A stretch of DNA of 64,000 nucleotides from Moryella longum_A (GTDB lineage Bacteria; Bacillota; Clostridia; Lachnospirales; Lachnospiraceae). The first letter of the stretch is position 1, and each line of letters begins with the position of its first letter. The translations under genes were made by a program, and so were the position numbers. The notes under the pieces are model-generated. The model saw only the letters and a program-made list of their open reading frames with translations, made no database searches and was not told where the DNA came from. Location: assembly GCA_937990655.1 (NCBI GenBank), contig CALKQX010000017.1, positions 1 to 64,000 on the forward strand. The letters are read 5' to 3'. Of this stretch, positions 33,858-42,266 are shown piece by piece.

Positions 33858-34941
33858 ACAGATGTTGAATGAGTCTTTTAAGACGATTCACACGGGAGAA
33901 GTTGTATCGGGAACAGTACTGGATGTGAAGGAGGATCAGATCATCCTGAACATCGGCTATAAGTCGGACGGCGTCATCACCAGAAACGAGTACACGAACA
34001 ATAACAGCCTCGACCTCCGGACTGTCGTGCAGATTGGTGACGAACTGGAAGCCAAGGTCATGAAGGTAAATGACGGCGACGGCCAGGTTTCCCTCTCGTA
34101 TCGCAGACTCGCGGCGGACAGAGGCAATAAGCGCCTGGAAGAGGCGTTCAACAACCACGAGGTCTTGAAGGCGAAGGTTGTCCAGGTCCTGAACGGCGGA
34201 CTGAGCGTGCTGGTTGACGAGGCACGCGTGTTCATTCCGGCAAGCCTGGTTTCGGATTCTTATGAGAGAGATTTGAATAAGTATGCGGATCAGGAGATTG
34301 AGTTCGTTATCACCGAGTTCAATCCGCGCAGAAGAAGAATCATCGGCGATCGCAAGCAGCTCATGCAGGCTGCAAAGGCAGAGATGCAGAAGGAGCTTTT
34401 TGCTCGCATCAAGGTCGGCGATGTGGTTGAGGGTACGGTCAAGAACGTGACCAACTTCGGTGCGTTCGTGGACCTCGGCGGCGCTGACGGTCTCCTGCAC
34501 ATCTCCGAGATGAGCTGGGGCAGAATCGAGAACCCGAAGAAGGTTCTGAAGTCCGGCGACCGCGTCAGAGTCTTCATCAAGGAGATTTCCGGCACGAAGA
34601 TTGCGCTGAGCTTAAAGTTCCCGGACCAGAATCCGTGGATCGATGCGGCTGAGAAGTACGCACAGGGCAACATTGTCAGAGGCCGTGTTGCACGCATGAC
34701 CGATTTCGGCGCGTTTATCGAGCTGGAGCCGGGCGTGGATGCACTGCTTCACGTCTCCCAGATCGCAAGAAAGCACATCGACAAGCCGTCGGATGTTCTT
34801 GAGATCGGCGATGAGATCGAGGCAGAGATTGTCGAGTTCAACGCAGACGACAGAAAGATCTCCCTCAGCATGAAGGCACTTGAGAACATGCAGGGCGATG
34901 AGGTTGTCTACGAGGACGCTGCACCGCAGGACGAGCAGTAA
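33838..34941 (+). CDS. Ribosomal protein S1 homologue with four S1 domains
   Basis: The 367-residue RNA-binding protein has four S1 OB folds: about 16-86 (GEVVSGTVLDVKEDQIILNI), 105-170 (LKAKVVQVLNGGLSVLVDEA), 190-258 (GDVVEGTVKNVTNFGAFVDL) and 275-345 (GNIVRGRVARMTDFGAFIEL). Domains 3 and 4 are the best conserved. It probably helps mRNA binding to the 30S subunit, as low-GC Gram-positive S1 homologues do. The start was set at TTG 33838 because TGAGGAGG (33821-33828) is 9 bp upstream; this gives the family-typical lead SEQSFEQMLNESFKTI. The tail is acidic. A terminator follows. Confidence 0.88.
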   Translation: MSEQSFEQMLNESFKTIHTGEVVSGTVLDVKEDQIILNIGYKSDGVITRNEYTNNNSLDLRTVVQIGDELEAKVMKVNDGDGQVSLSYRRLAADRGNKRLEEAFNNHEVLKAKVVQVLNGGLSVLVDEARVFIPASLVSDSYERDLNKYADQEIEFVITEFNPRRRRIIGDRKQLMQAAKAEMQKELFARIKVGDVVEGTVKNVTNFGAFVDLGGADGLLHISEMSWGRIENPKKVLKSGDRVRVFIKEISGTKIALSLKFPDQNPWIDAAEKYAQGNIVRGRVARMTDFGAFIELEPGVDALLHVSQIARKHIDKPSDVLEIGDEIEAEIVEFNADDRKISLSMKALENMQGDEVVYEDAAPQDEQ

Positions 34942-34954
34942 AAAGCGAATTGAG

Positions 34955-34986
34955 AGGCAGGGGGGATGTTCTCCCCTGCCTTTTTC
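34955..34986 (+). terminator. Rho-independent terminator after the S1 gene
   Basis: GGCAGGGG pairs with CCCCTGCC (with a short GA/TC extension around GATGTTC) and is followed by TTTTTCTG. It closes the purL to S1 transcription unit. Confidence 0.9.
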
Positions 34987-35022
34987 TGTTTGTAATAAAA
35001 ATACAGTCTCAAAAGGAACACA

Positions 35023-36429
35023 ATGACAGAATCGGCACAGAAAAAAGAGCGAGAATTTGCGATTTATTCCTATACGGCAAGGGGCAGGGAGCTGGCGGCT
35101 CAAATCGAGGCCTTGCTTCGAGCGGAAGGATATCTTTGTATTCAAGCGGAGGTGAAGGAGGCCTTTGCCCGCTGTGAAGCGCTGGTGTTTGTCGGCGCGA
35201 GCGGCATTGCGGTGCGGAAAATAGCCCCCTTTGTGAGGGATAAGTTTCAAGACCCGGCAGTGCTCTGTCTCGATGAGTACGGGCGCTTTGTGATACCCCT
35301 GCTCTCGGGACACGTGGGCGGTGCCAACGAGCTCGCGCGCCTCATCGGACGGCAGCTCGGCGCCGCTGTCGCAATCAGTACGGCGACCGACTTAAACGGC
35401 CGCTTTGCCGTGGATGTCTTCGCAAAGAAAAACGGGCTTGTAATCAAGAGCCGGGAGAATGCAAAGCGCATCAGCGCGGCACTGCTACGCGGCGAGACCG
35501 TGGCCTTTGAGAGCAACTACCCGCTTCGGGAGGAAGAAACACTGCCGTCGGGACTCTATGCCGGAAAGGCGGAGGCCGGAAAACTCGGCATATGCGTGAG
35601 TGCCGCGGGGGAGATACCGCCGAACGCTTGTCTTCAGCTGATCCCGAAAATTTACGCGCTCGGAGTGGGCTGCCGTAGAAATACGCCGGTTGAAGTACTG
35701 CGGGAGGCGGCACTCCGCTTTCTGAAAGAACAAAATGTTTCGAAAGATGCCCTGTTCGTACTTGCGAGCATAGACTTAAAACGCGATGAACTCGCCGTAT
35801 CGGCGCTCGCGAGCTATCTCGAACTCCCGACGCGCTTTTTTACGGCGGAAGAACTCGCGGCCGTACCGGGTGAGTTCGAAACCTCTGAGTTTGTGCGGAA
35901 GACCACCGGAGTCGGGGCGGTCGCCGCGCGCGCGGCCGCGCGTTGTGCGCCGATTCGGATTACGGGGAAGACGGTGGTGGACGGGGCGACTTTTGCGCTC
36001 TACCGGAAGGAATTTACGCCCACCTTTCGCACGGAGCGTCCCTTTGTATTGATTGCGGGGGCGCGCTATCAAGGCAAGCTGCGGTTTGCGGAGCGGCTGT
36101 GCCGCGAGGGACATATCGCGGGATTTCGGGCGGTGCCGGAAACTGTGCTTAAGACGCTCACGGAGATTTTACTGCGAGAGGATAGGACAGCTTTCGAAGC
36201 GGAACTTTCAAGCAGCGTGCATTTGCTTGCGGAAGAGGCACGGAATTGCGGAGAGGCACTGCTTCTATCGAGTGTAGGCGGCGGCCTTGTGCCGATCGAG
36301 CGGCGGGACAGAGCCCTGCGCGACGCGGTGGGGCGCCTCCAGTGTGCACTCGCGGCCGAGGCGGATGAAGTGTATCTCCTCGAACTCGGTTTGGCGAGAG
36401 CGCTTAAGAAGTTCGGGGAAAGCGTATAG
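35023..36429 (+). CDS. cbiG: CbiG-type cobalamin protein fused to a degenerate CobU-like domain
   Basis: Residues about 1-135 match the N and middle parts of cobalt-precorrin 5A hydrolase (ALVFVGASGIAVRKIAPFV, then DEYGRFVIPLLSGHVGGANE), and about 210-325 match the C-terminal CbiG domain (ALGVGCRRNTPVEVL, FETSEFVRKTTGVGAVAARA). CbiG opens the lactone ring in anaerobic B12 synthesis. Residues about 338-468 resemble CobU, adenosylcobinamide kinase: FVLIAGARYQGKLRFAE matches the P-loop region and SSVGGGLVPIERRDRALRD the conserved VGxGIVP block, but the normal GGARSGKS is altered and the guanylylated His region is unclear. No other B12 gene is nearby. RBS AAAAGGAA is weak. Confidence 0.8.
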   Translation: MTESAQKKEREFAIYSYTARGRELAAQIEALLRAEGYLCIQAEVKEAFARCEALVFVGASGIAVRKIAPFVRDKFQDPAVLCLDEYGRFVIPLLSGHVGGANELARLIGRQLGAAVAISTATDLNGRFAVDVFAKKNGLVIKSRENAKRISAALLRGETVAFESNYPLREEETLPSGLYAGKAEAGKLGICVSAAGEIPPNACLQLIPKIYALGVGCRRNTPVEVLREAALRFLKEQNVSKDALFVLASIDLKRDELAVSALASYLELPTRFFTAEELAAVPGEFETSEFVRKTTGVGAVAARAAARCAPIRITGKTVVDGATFALYRKEFTPTFRTERPFVLIAGARYQGKLRFAERLCREGHIAGFRAVPETVLKTLTEILLREDRTAFEAELSSSVHLLAEEARNCGEALLLSSVGGGLVPIERRDRALRDAVGRLQCALAAEADEVYLLELGLARALKKFGESV

Positions 36430-36471
36430 AAATTGTAAGAAGTTTGCAAATCATTTACGAGCGGTCTCGGC

Positions 36472-36477
36472 TATAAT
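36472..36477 (+). promoter_or_regulatory. Likely -10 element of the DUF5722 gene
   Basis: A perfect TATAAT lies 30 bp before the ATG at 36508, with no good -35 at 16 to 18 bp (a TTTACG is only 12 bp away and a TTGCAA is 22 bp away). The promoter may therefore depend on an activator. Confidence 0.45.
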
Positions 36478-36507
36478 GGCTTGAGGCAAAGGAGGTAAGA
36501 AAGCAAG

Positions 36508-38163
36508 ATGAGAGTACAGAATAAATGGACGCAGCGCTTCCGCGCGCTCGCGTTGACACTGGGCTTAAGCGCGCTCTTTGCGCTGCCGGCTTACGCAGAG
36601 AGCGCGGAGATTCGCGCGACCGCAACCAAGGATCAGGTGACCGTGAGCGGTACGGTCAGCGGAGAGAGCACTTCCGAGGACGGTAAGCTCTACTTTTTTG
36701 CACTGGATCCCTATAACGACAGCATCAAGGACGCACAGCCCATTCAGAGTGCGGCGTACGGCGCGAATTTCTCCTTCACCGCACCGCTCCTTGACGGCAC
36801 GCCGGAGACCCGACTCTACGACCAGTTCGCAATTGCGGTTTGGAAGAACGGCCGTTATTACGACATCGGCCGCCGCGCCTACATCACCAACCCGGAGATA
36901 GTCGCAAAGAGCGATAAGCCCTATGAGCAGCCGCTCACGAAGAAGGGCCTGCTGGTGGAGCTCAACATGCTGAGCGATGCGTTCGATCTCGGCGTGAAGC
37001 ACGTGAACGTGAACTTTAACTTTGCGCACATCACCGCGGGAACCGGCATCGACTACACCTACGAGGGAAAGACCTACCACTTCGACAAGAATCAGATTGC
37101 GGAGTACGATAAAACCATCAGCGCCTTCTCCGGTAAGAGCATGATGGTCACAGCCATCGTCTTAAACGGCTGGAACGATAAGATGCCCGAGCTCATCTAT
37201 CCGGGTGTCAAGAAGACGGACGGTGTCTTCTACTACGGCTTTAACACGGCGACCAAGGAGGGCTATGAGACCACACGTGCGCTGATGAGCTTCCTTGCAC
37301 AGCGCTATAACGGCGAGAACCCGAGCTACGGTCGCGTCTCGAACTGGATCATCGGCAACGAGATCAACAACGGCAGAAACTGGAACTACATGGGCAAGAT
37401 GGACATCGACAAGTACGTGACCGAGTATGTCCGCGCCTTCCGCGTCGCCTACACGGCCATCAAGGCGCAGCAGGCAAACGCGCGTGTCTTCTTCTCGATC
37501 GACATGAACTGGAACGATCCGAATGCGGATCAGAAGACCATGTACTCCGCGAAGCATATCCTCGACAAGGTAAACGCAGAGATTAACCGGAACGGCAACA
37601 TCGACTGGCAGCTTGCTTACCACCCGTATCCGTATCCCATGACGGAGCCGGAGTTCTGGGACGATCACAACACCGGTGCCATTGTGCGGAACGAGAGCAC
37701 CAAGATCATCGACTTTGAGAACCTGAATGTCCTCACGGATTACCTGAAGGCTTCGAACTTCAGAAACCGCGCAGGAGAGGTACGCCACATCATCCTCTCG
37801 GAGCAGGGCTTCACGGCCATCAGCCCCTCGCGCGGCAATGTGGAAGAGCAGCAGGCGGCGGCCTTTGCCTATGCCTACTACATCGCGGACTCCAACCCCT
37901 ATGTGGATGCGCTCATTCTGAGCCGTCAGGTGGATGCGCCGCTTGAAGTGAGAAGCAGCTGCGCCTTCGGTCTCTGGGCTTGCCGCATGGATGTCGGCGA
38001 TGCGATTGTCGCGACCAGAAGAAGAAAAATCTGGGCGGTATTCAGAGACATTGATAAGAAGGCAAAGACCCTGGAGGCGACCGAGTTTGCAAAGCCGATT
38101 GTCGGCATTCAGAAGTGGTCGGATGTGGTTCCGGACTTCCGCTGGAGAAGCCTCGAGAAGTAA
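36508..38163 (+). CDS. Secreted DUF5722 protein, putative TIM-barrel glycoside hydrolase
   Basis: The 551-residue protein begins with a signal peptide (basic lead, hydrophobic core LALTLGLSALFALPAYA, cleavage near residue 31). Residues about 32-130 form a beta-rich N-domain. The main part, from KKGLLVELNMLSDAFDLGVK on, looks like a (beta/alpha)8 glycosidase of clan A type: NWIIGNEINNGRNWNYMG offers an Asn-Glu acid/base pair at the end of strand 4 and HIILSEQGFT offers a Glu nucleophile near strand 7. This fits the family I know as DUF5722, common in Lachnospiraceae and Bacteroidetes. The substrate is unknown. RBS AAAGGAGGTAAG is strong. No anchor motif is present, so it is probably released. 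Confidence 0.75.
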   Translation: MRVQNKWTQRFRALALTLGLSALFALPAYAESAEIRATATKDQVTVSGTVSGESTSEDGKLYFFALDPYNDSIKDAQPIQSAAYGANFSFTAPLLDGTPETRLYDQFAIAVWKNGRYYDIGRRAYITNPEIVAKSDKPYEQPLTKKGLLVELNMLSDAFDLGVKHVNVNFNFAHITAGTGIDYTYEGKTYHFDKNQIAEYDKTISAFSGKSMMVTAIVLNGWNDKMPELIYPGVKKTDGVFYYGFNTATKEGYETTRALMSFLAQRYNGENPSYGRVSNWIIGNEINNGRNWNYMGKMDIDKYVTEYVRAFRVAYTAIKAQQANARVFFSIDMNWNDPNADQKTMYSAKHILDKVNAEINRNGNIDWQLAYHPYPYPMTEPEFWDDHNTGAIVRNESTKIIDFENLNVLTDYLKASNFRNRAGEVRHIILSEQGFTAISPSRGNVEEQQAAAFAYAYYIADSNPYVDALILSRQVDAPLEVRSSCAFGLWACRMDVGDAIVATRRRKIWAVFRDIDKKAKTLEATEFAKPIVGIQKWSDVVPDFRWRSLEK

Positions 38164-38170
38164 AGAAGCC

Positions 38171-38199
38171 TTGACTTTTTGCGGCCCTAAGCTTATGCT
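38171..38199 (+). promoter_or_regulatory. Promoter of the pheST leader
   Basis: TTGACT (38171-38176) and TATGCT (38194-38199) are spaced by 17 bp, giving a transcription start near 38206, just upstream of the T-box. Confidence 0.75.
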
Positions 38200-38205
38200 G
38201 ATTCG

Positions 38206-38480
38206 GAATTAAATGATCAAATGCAGTGAAGACGCACAGTAGCACCGGCAGAGCGCACAGAGAGCGGGAGTAAGCTGAGATTTCCGCCGCAACACCGGAG
38301 GTCGAACCTTCGCGTCGGAGCAGCGGAGCTGAACGGGCTTAGTCCAAGTAGGTTTCGACGTCTTTCCGCGTCAAGGATACAAGGAGCGGTCCGCAGCATA
38401 AGCGGATAATGCGGGTGGTACCGCGGGTTACATAACTCGTCCCGGATACAGAGAGCTTACTCTCTGTATCCTTTTTTATT
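38206..38480 (+). promoter_or_regulatory. T-box riboswitch specific for tRNA-Phe
   Basis: The leader has the T-box landmarks in order: AGTAGCA and GGGAGTAAGCTGAG in Stem I, the specifier loop GAACC-TTC-GCG with the Phe codon TTC at 38309-38311 followed by TCGGAGC, a GTAGGTTTCGACG region, and the T-box GGGTGGTACCGCGG (38413-38426) whose UGGU bulge would pair with the uncharged ACCA-type 3' end of tRNA-Phe (discriminator A). A terminator hairpin (GGATACAGAGAG with CTCTCTGTATCC, then T6, 38444-38477) is the off state. Low tRNA-Phe charging should turn on pheST. Confidence 0.92.
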
Positions 38481-38507
38481 CCCCGCAAGTCAGAAAAGGA
38501 GAGAGGC

Positions 38508-39542
38508 ATGGACAAGAAGCAGTTTGAGGACTTGAAGCAGCGCTTTGCCGAGAGAGCCGCTGCGATGGAGCAGAAGAACTCGGAGACCCTCTACGAGCTC
38601 CGGAAGGAGTTCCTGGACCGGAAGGACGGCTTGGTCAGCGGACTCATGAAGCTCATGAAGAGCGTTCCCCCGGAGGAGAAGGCGGACTTCGGAAAGGAAG
38701 TCAATGCGCTGAAGGACTGGGTGCTCGAGAACTTGACCGCCCTTGAAAAGCAGGCGAGAGAGGCAGAGCTGAATCGTCGCTACGAGGCAGAGAAGATCGA
38801 TGTGACCCTCCCCGGTGTTGCGCTTAGTCGCGGAAATCTTCACCCGGACACCCTGGTTCGGAATCAGATGATCGAGGCCTTTGCGGGCATGGGCTTTGAG
38901 ATTTACGAGGGTGCCGAGATTGAGACGGATTACTATAACTTCACCGCCCTCAACACGCCGCAGGACCACCCGGCGCGCGATATGCAGGACACGTTTTATC
39001 TGAGCGATAAGTTCCTGCTTCGCACCCAGACCTCCGCGGGCCAGATTCACGTGATGGAGAAGCAGAAGCCGCCGATTAAGATTCTCTCCCCGGGCAAGGT
39101 GTTCCGCTCGGACGACGACGCGACGCACTCCCCGATGTTCATGCAGATGGAGGGGCTCGTGGTGGATAAGGGCATCACGCTCTGCGATCTCCAGGGTATG
39201 CTCGACAAGTTTGTCGAGAAGTTCTTCGGCTCGGGCGTCAAGACGCGCCTTCGTCCCTCCTACTTCCCGTTCACGGAGCCCTCGGTCGAGGTCGATGTGA
39301 GCTGTTTCTCCTGCGGCGGCAAGGGCTGCCGTCTCTGCAAGGGGACGGGCTGGATCGAGATTCTCGGTGCGGGCATGGTGAACAAGAAAGTGCTCGAGAA
39401 CTGCGGCATCGACTCGGATGTATACTCCGGTTTCGCCTTCGGAATCGGTATAGAGCGCGTCGCAATGCTGAAGTACGGCATCGGTAACATAAAGTATCTG
39501 TTCGAGTCGGATCTCCGTGTGCTCCGGCAGATTAATGAGTAA
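38508..39542 (+). CDS. pheS: Phenylalanyl-tRNA synthetase alpha subunit
   Basis: PheS (344 residues) is the catalytic class II subunit of the alpha2beta2 enzyme. The N-terminal coiled coil (about 1-85) binds tRNA. Class II motifs are visible: motif 2 KVFRSDDDATHSPMFMQMEG, motif 3 FAFGIGIERVAMLKYG, and FPFTEPSVEVDVSC between them. A CxxC-rich segment CFSCGGKGCRLCKGTGW is typical of the family. RBS AAAGGAGAG. It is 12 bp from pheT and controlled by the T-box upstream. Confidence 0.98.
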   Translation: MDKKQFEDLKQRFAERAAAMEQKNSETLYELRKEFLDRKDGLVSGLMKLMKSVPPEEKADFGKEVNALKDWVLENLTALEKQAREAELNRRYEAEKIDVTLPGVALSRGNLHPDTLVRNQMIEAFAGMGFEIYEGAEIETDYYNFTALNTPQDHPARDMQDTFYLSDKFLLRTQTSAGQIHVMEKQKPPIKILSPGKVFRSDDDATHSPMFMQMEGLVVDKGITLCDLQGMLDKFVEKFFGSGVKTRLRPSYFPFTEPSVEVDVSCFSCGGKGCRLCKGTGWIEILGAGMVNKKVLENCGIDSDVYSGFAFGIGIERVAMLKYGIGNIKYLFESDLRVLRQINE

Positions 39543-39554
39543 GGAGGCAGAGAG

Positions 39555-41975
39555 ATGATAGCGCCGCTCAGTTGGCTTAGAGAATATGTAGACATTGATT
39601 GCACCCCGCAGGAGCTCGAGGAGAAGCTCTTCTCCTGCGGCTTTGAAGTGGAGAGTTTGGAGGAAGTCGGCGCGCGGATTTCCCGCGTGGTCGTGGGCCT
39701 CGTGACAAGTTGTGAGCCCATAGAGGGCACGCATTTGCACCTCTGTGAGGTGGACTGCGGCAGTGAGGGCAAGTTCCAAATCTGCTGCGGCGCGGATAAT
39801 GTGGAGGCGGGCAAGAAGTTCCCGACTGCCTTGGTCGGCGCAACGGTCTGTGAAACCAACAAGGAGAGAACGGAGATTGTCGGCACCGCAACCATACAGG
39901 CAGGCAAACTCCGCGGTTACGACTCCTTCGGCATGCTCTGCTCCGGCATGGAGCTGGGTCTTAACGAAGACTTGTACCCGGGCGCAGGCTATAACGGCCT
40001 CCTTGTGTTGCCGGAGGATGCGGTTCCGGGGACGGATGTGAAGCCCATCGTGGGTCTCGACGACTGGCTCTTTGACATCGCAATCACGGCAAACCGCCCG
40101 GATTGTCAGGGCATCTACGGCATTGCGCGAGAAGTGGCGGCTGTTCTCGGCAAAGAGATAAAGCCCCTGCCGCTTAGCTACCGTGAGGAGAAGACCGAGC
40201 CGCATACGCTTCAAGTTGAAGTGGAAGCGCCGCAGTACTGCCCGCGCTATGAGGCGCACGCGGTGAAAGATGTCAAAATAGCGCCCTCGCCCGCGTGGCT
40301 CCGCCGTCGCCTGAGCCTGGTCGGCGTGAGCGCAATTTCCAACATGGTGGATATCACGAACTATGTGATGCTGGAGCTCGGACAGCCGATGCACGCCTTT
40401 GACCGCCGCGACTTAGCGGGCGACCGCATTGTGGTGCGTACGGCGAAGGAAGGCGAAAAGCTTGTGACCCTCGATGAGCAGGAGTTAACGCTCAGCGAGA
40501 GCAATCTTTTAATCTGCGACGGCGAAAAGCCGGTCGGCCTTGCGGGCATCATGGGCGGTCTCAATTCGGAGATTAAGGATACGACGACCGCGGTTGTCTT
40601 TGAGGCCGCAAAGTTTGCGCGCGACAACATCCGCCGCAGCGCCCGTGCGCTCGGAAAGCGCACCGATGCGAGCGCGCACTTCGAGAAGGGCACGGACGAG
40701 TACACGGTGGTGCTCGCGATGCAGCGCGCCCTGCATTTAACCGAAGAACTCGGTGCCGGCACGGTCACGGATGAGTGCGCGGGCAAGAATACGGGCAACA
40801 GCATCGAAAAGCGCCCGCTTACGGTGAGCCTGGCCCGCGTGAACGGCGTACTCGGCATCGAAGTGCCGGGGGAGGCGGTGTGCCGTATTCTCGCAAACCT
40901 CGAGATGGAGCCGAAGCTTGAGGGCGATGCACTGAGCCTCAAAATCCCCGCCTACCGCGAGGACATGGAGAGCTATCAGGATGTCGCCGAAGAGGTGATA
41001 CGCTTCTACGGCTATGAGCACATCGTCCCGAGCTTCTTAAAGAGCGCGGAGGTCACGAGCGGCGGTCTTAACGAGAGACAGCGCCGGGAACTCAAGTTAA
41101 AGGAGACGCTGACGGGCGGCGGCATGTACGAGGCTGTCCACTACTCCTTCTTCTCCCCGGCGGACTTAAAGCTGTTCCGCTATCCGGAGGGAAGTGAGGC
41201 GCTCCGCGCGATTCGCATTCTGAACCCGATCAGCGAAGAACTCTCGCTCATGCGCACGGTGCTCTCGCCCTCCATGGCGAATGCCGTCATGCGGAACCAG
41301 AAGGCCGGCAATCTCTCCGGGCGCCTCTTTGAGCTGGCAAAGGTCTTCATTCCGAAGTCCCTGCCGCTCGCGGAGTACCCGGAGGAGAGAGCGCACTTAG
41401 CATTTGCGTTCTTCGGCAAGGAGGAGAGCTTCTTCACCCTGAAGGGCGCTCTGGATCTCGCGGCCGAGAGCCTGCATGTCAAGTTCCGCTATGAGGCTTC
41501 GAGCGAGCCGTTTACCCACCCCTACCAGACCGCAGCGGTCTATGTGGGTGATGTGAAGGTGGGCTATCTCGGCAAGCTGGCTTACGACATTGCCGGGGAA
41601 CTGAACCTCCGCACAGATGCCTATCTCGCGGAATTGGACCTCGATACCATTGAGAGCCTGCCGCACGAGCCGGTCTGCTTCACGCCGCTCCCGAAGTTCC
41701 CGGAGGTACAGCGCGACCTGGCACTTGTCATGGACAAGGCAATCAGCTGTGAGCAGGTGGTAAATCTGATTCAGAGCTGCAGCCCGCTGATTCGCGAGGT
41801 GAAGCTCTTTGATGTCTACGAGGGTGCACCGATACCGCCGACCAAGAAGAGTCTTGCGTTCACCCTGACCTTCCGTCCGGAAGAGCAGGCCTTTACACCG
41901 GAGGAGCTCGACAAGCTGACGCAGGAGATTCTTGAGAAGTTAAAAACAAGCCGTGATATTGCCCTTCGCGTTTGA
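39555..41975 (+). CDS. pheT: Phenylalanyl-tRNA synthetase beta subunit
   Basis: PheT (806 residues) carries editing and tRNA-binding functions. Domains in order: EMAP-like OB fold (about 40-150, VVVGLVTSCEPIEGTHLHLC), B3/B4 editing domain (about 205-380, SAISNMVDITNYVMLELGQPM, AIMGGLNSEI-type loop), B5 DNA-binding-like domain (about 405-475), catalytic-like core (AEEVIRFYGYEHIV onward) and C-terminal FDX-ACB anticodon domain (about 715-806, FPEVQRDLALVMD). AAGGAGG precedes the ATG. Length and order are normal. Confidence 0.98.
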   Translation: MIAPLSWLREYVDIDCTPQELEEKLFSCGFEVESLEEVGARISRVVVGLVTSCEPIEGTHLHLCEVDCGSEGKFQICCGADNVEAGKKFPTALVGATVCETNKERTEIVGTATIQAGKLRGYDSFGMLCSGMELGLNEDLYPGAGYNGLLVLPEDAVPGTDVKPIVGLDDWLFDIAITANRPDCQGIYGIAREVAAVLGKEIKPLPLSYREEKTEPHTLQVEVEAPQYCPRYEAHAVKDVKIAPSPAWLRRRLSLVGVSAISNMVDITNYVMLELGQPMHAFDRRDLAGDRIVVRTAKEGEKLVTLDEQELTLSESNLLICDGEKPVGLAGIMGGLNSEIKDTTTAVVFEAAKFARDNIRRSARALGKRTDASAHFEKGTDEYTVVLAMQRALHLTEELGAGTVTDECAGKNTGNSIEKRPLTVSLARVNGVLGIEVPGEAVCRILANLEMEPKLEGDALSLKIPAYREDMESYQDVAEEVIRFYGYEHIVPSFLKSAEVTSGGLNERQRRELKLKETLTGGGMYEAVHYSFFSPADLKLFRYPEGSEALRAIRILNPISEELSLMRTVLSPSMANAVMRNQKAGNLSGRLFELAKVFIPKSLPLAEYPEERAHLAFAFFGKEESFFTLKGALDLAAESLHVKFRYEASSEPFTHPYQTAAVYVGDVKVGYLGKLAYDIAGELNLRTDAYLAELDLDTIESLPHEPVCFTPLPKFPEVQRDLALVMDKAISCEQVVNLIQSCSPLIREVKLFDVYEGAPIPPTKKSLAFTLTFRPEEQAFTPEELDKLTQEILEKLKTSRDIALRV

Positions 41976-42001
41976 GCAAACGGCACTTCAAAAGAAAGCA
42001 T

Positions 42002-42049
42002 TTACCGCCCCGGGCGGGAAGACAAGAGCTGTCTTTTCGCGGGCGGTAA
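42002..42049. repeat. Long two-step inverted repeat after pheT
   Basis: TTACCGCCC (42002-42010) pairs perfectly with GGGCGGTAA (42041-42049), and inside this AAGACA (42019-42024) pairs with TGTCTT (42030-42035) around loop AGAGC. It lies between the pheT stop and a separate classic terminator, so it is not needed for termination. It may protect the 3' end of the mRNA or be a relic of an inverted-repeat element. No second copy was found in the window by eye. Confidence 0.65.
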
Positions 42050-42050
42050 C

Positions 42051-42084
42051 AAAAAAGCTGCGTGCATCTGCACGCAGCTTTTTT
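42051..42084. terminator. Bidirectional Rho-independent terminator
   Basis: AAAAAAGCTGCGTGC and GCACGCAGCTTTTTT form a perfect hairpin with A6 on one side and T6 on the other. It can stop both pheST on the plus strand and the DUF4491 gene arriving on the minus strand. The following 182 bp (42085-42266) hold no recognisable gene or signal beyond a weak GACAAAA/TTTTGTC pairing. Confidence 0.92.
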
Positions 42085-42266
42085 CGAGTTATAGGACAAA
42101 AAGAGTCGGTAGAAAGCGTTTCAACCCCTTGCGATACAAGGCTTTTGTCTGCGTACATCTTTCTTGAACCGGTTCGTTTGTCCGTTTCGCCGGTTAATAT
42201 CTTTTCAAGCATCCCAACCCTGTCTTAGAGGTGCACCATCCGGTACGAACCGGGAGACGCTGAGGC

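Noticed and set aside
38490..40394. 634-codon open frame on the minus strand opposite pheS and pheT
   Set aside because: The plus strand holds two unambiguous PheRS subunits. The antisense frame is long only because of high GC and codon bias, and the product matches nothing I know.
41988..42212. Short minus-strand open frame across the terminator region after pheT
   Set aside because: It runs through the bidirectional terminator and the inverted repeat, has no clear ribosome site and no recognisable product; treated as chance.
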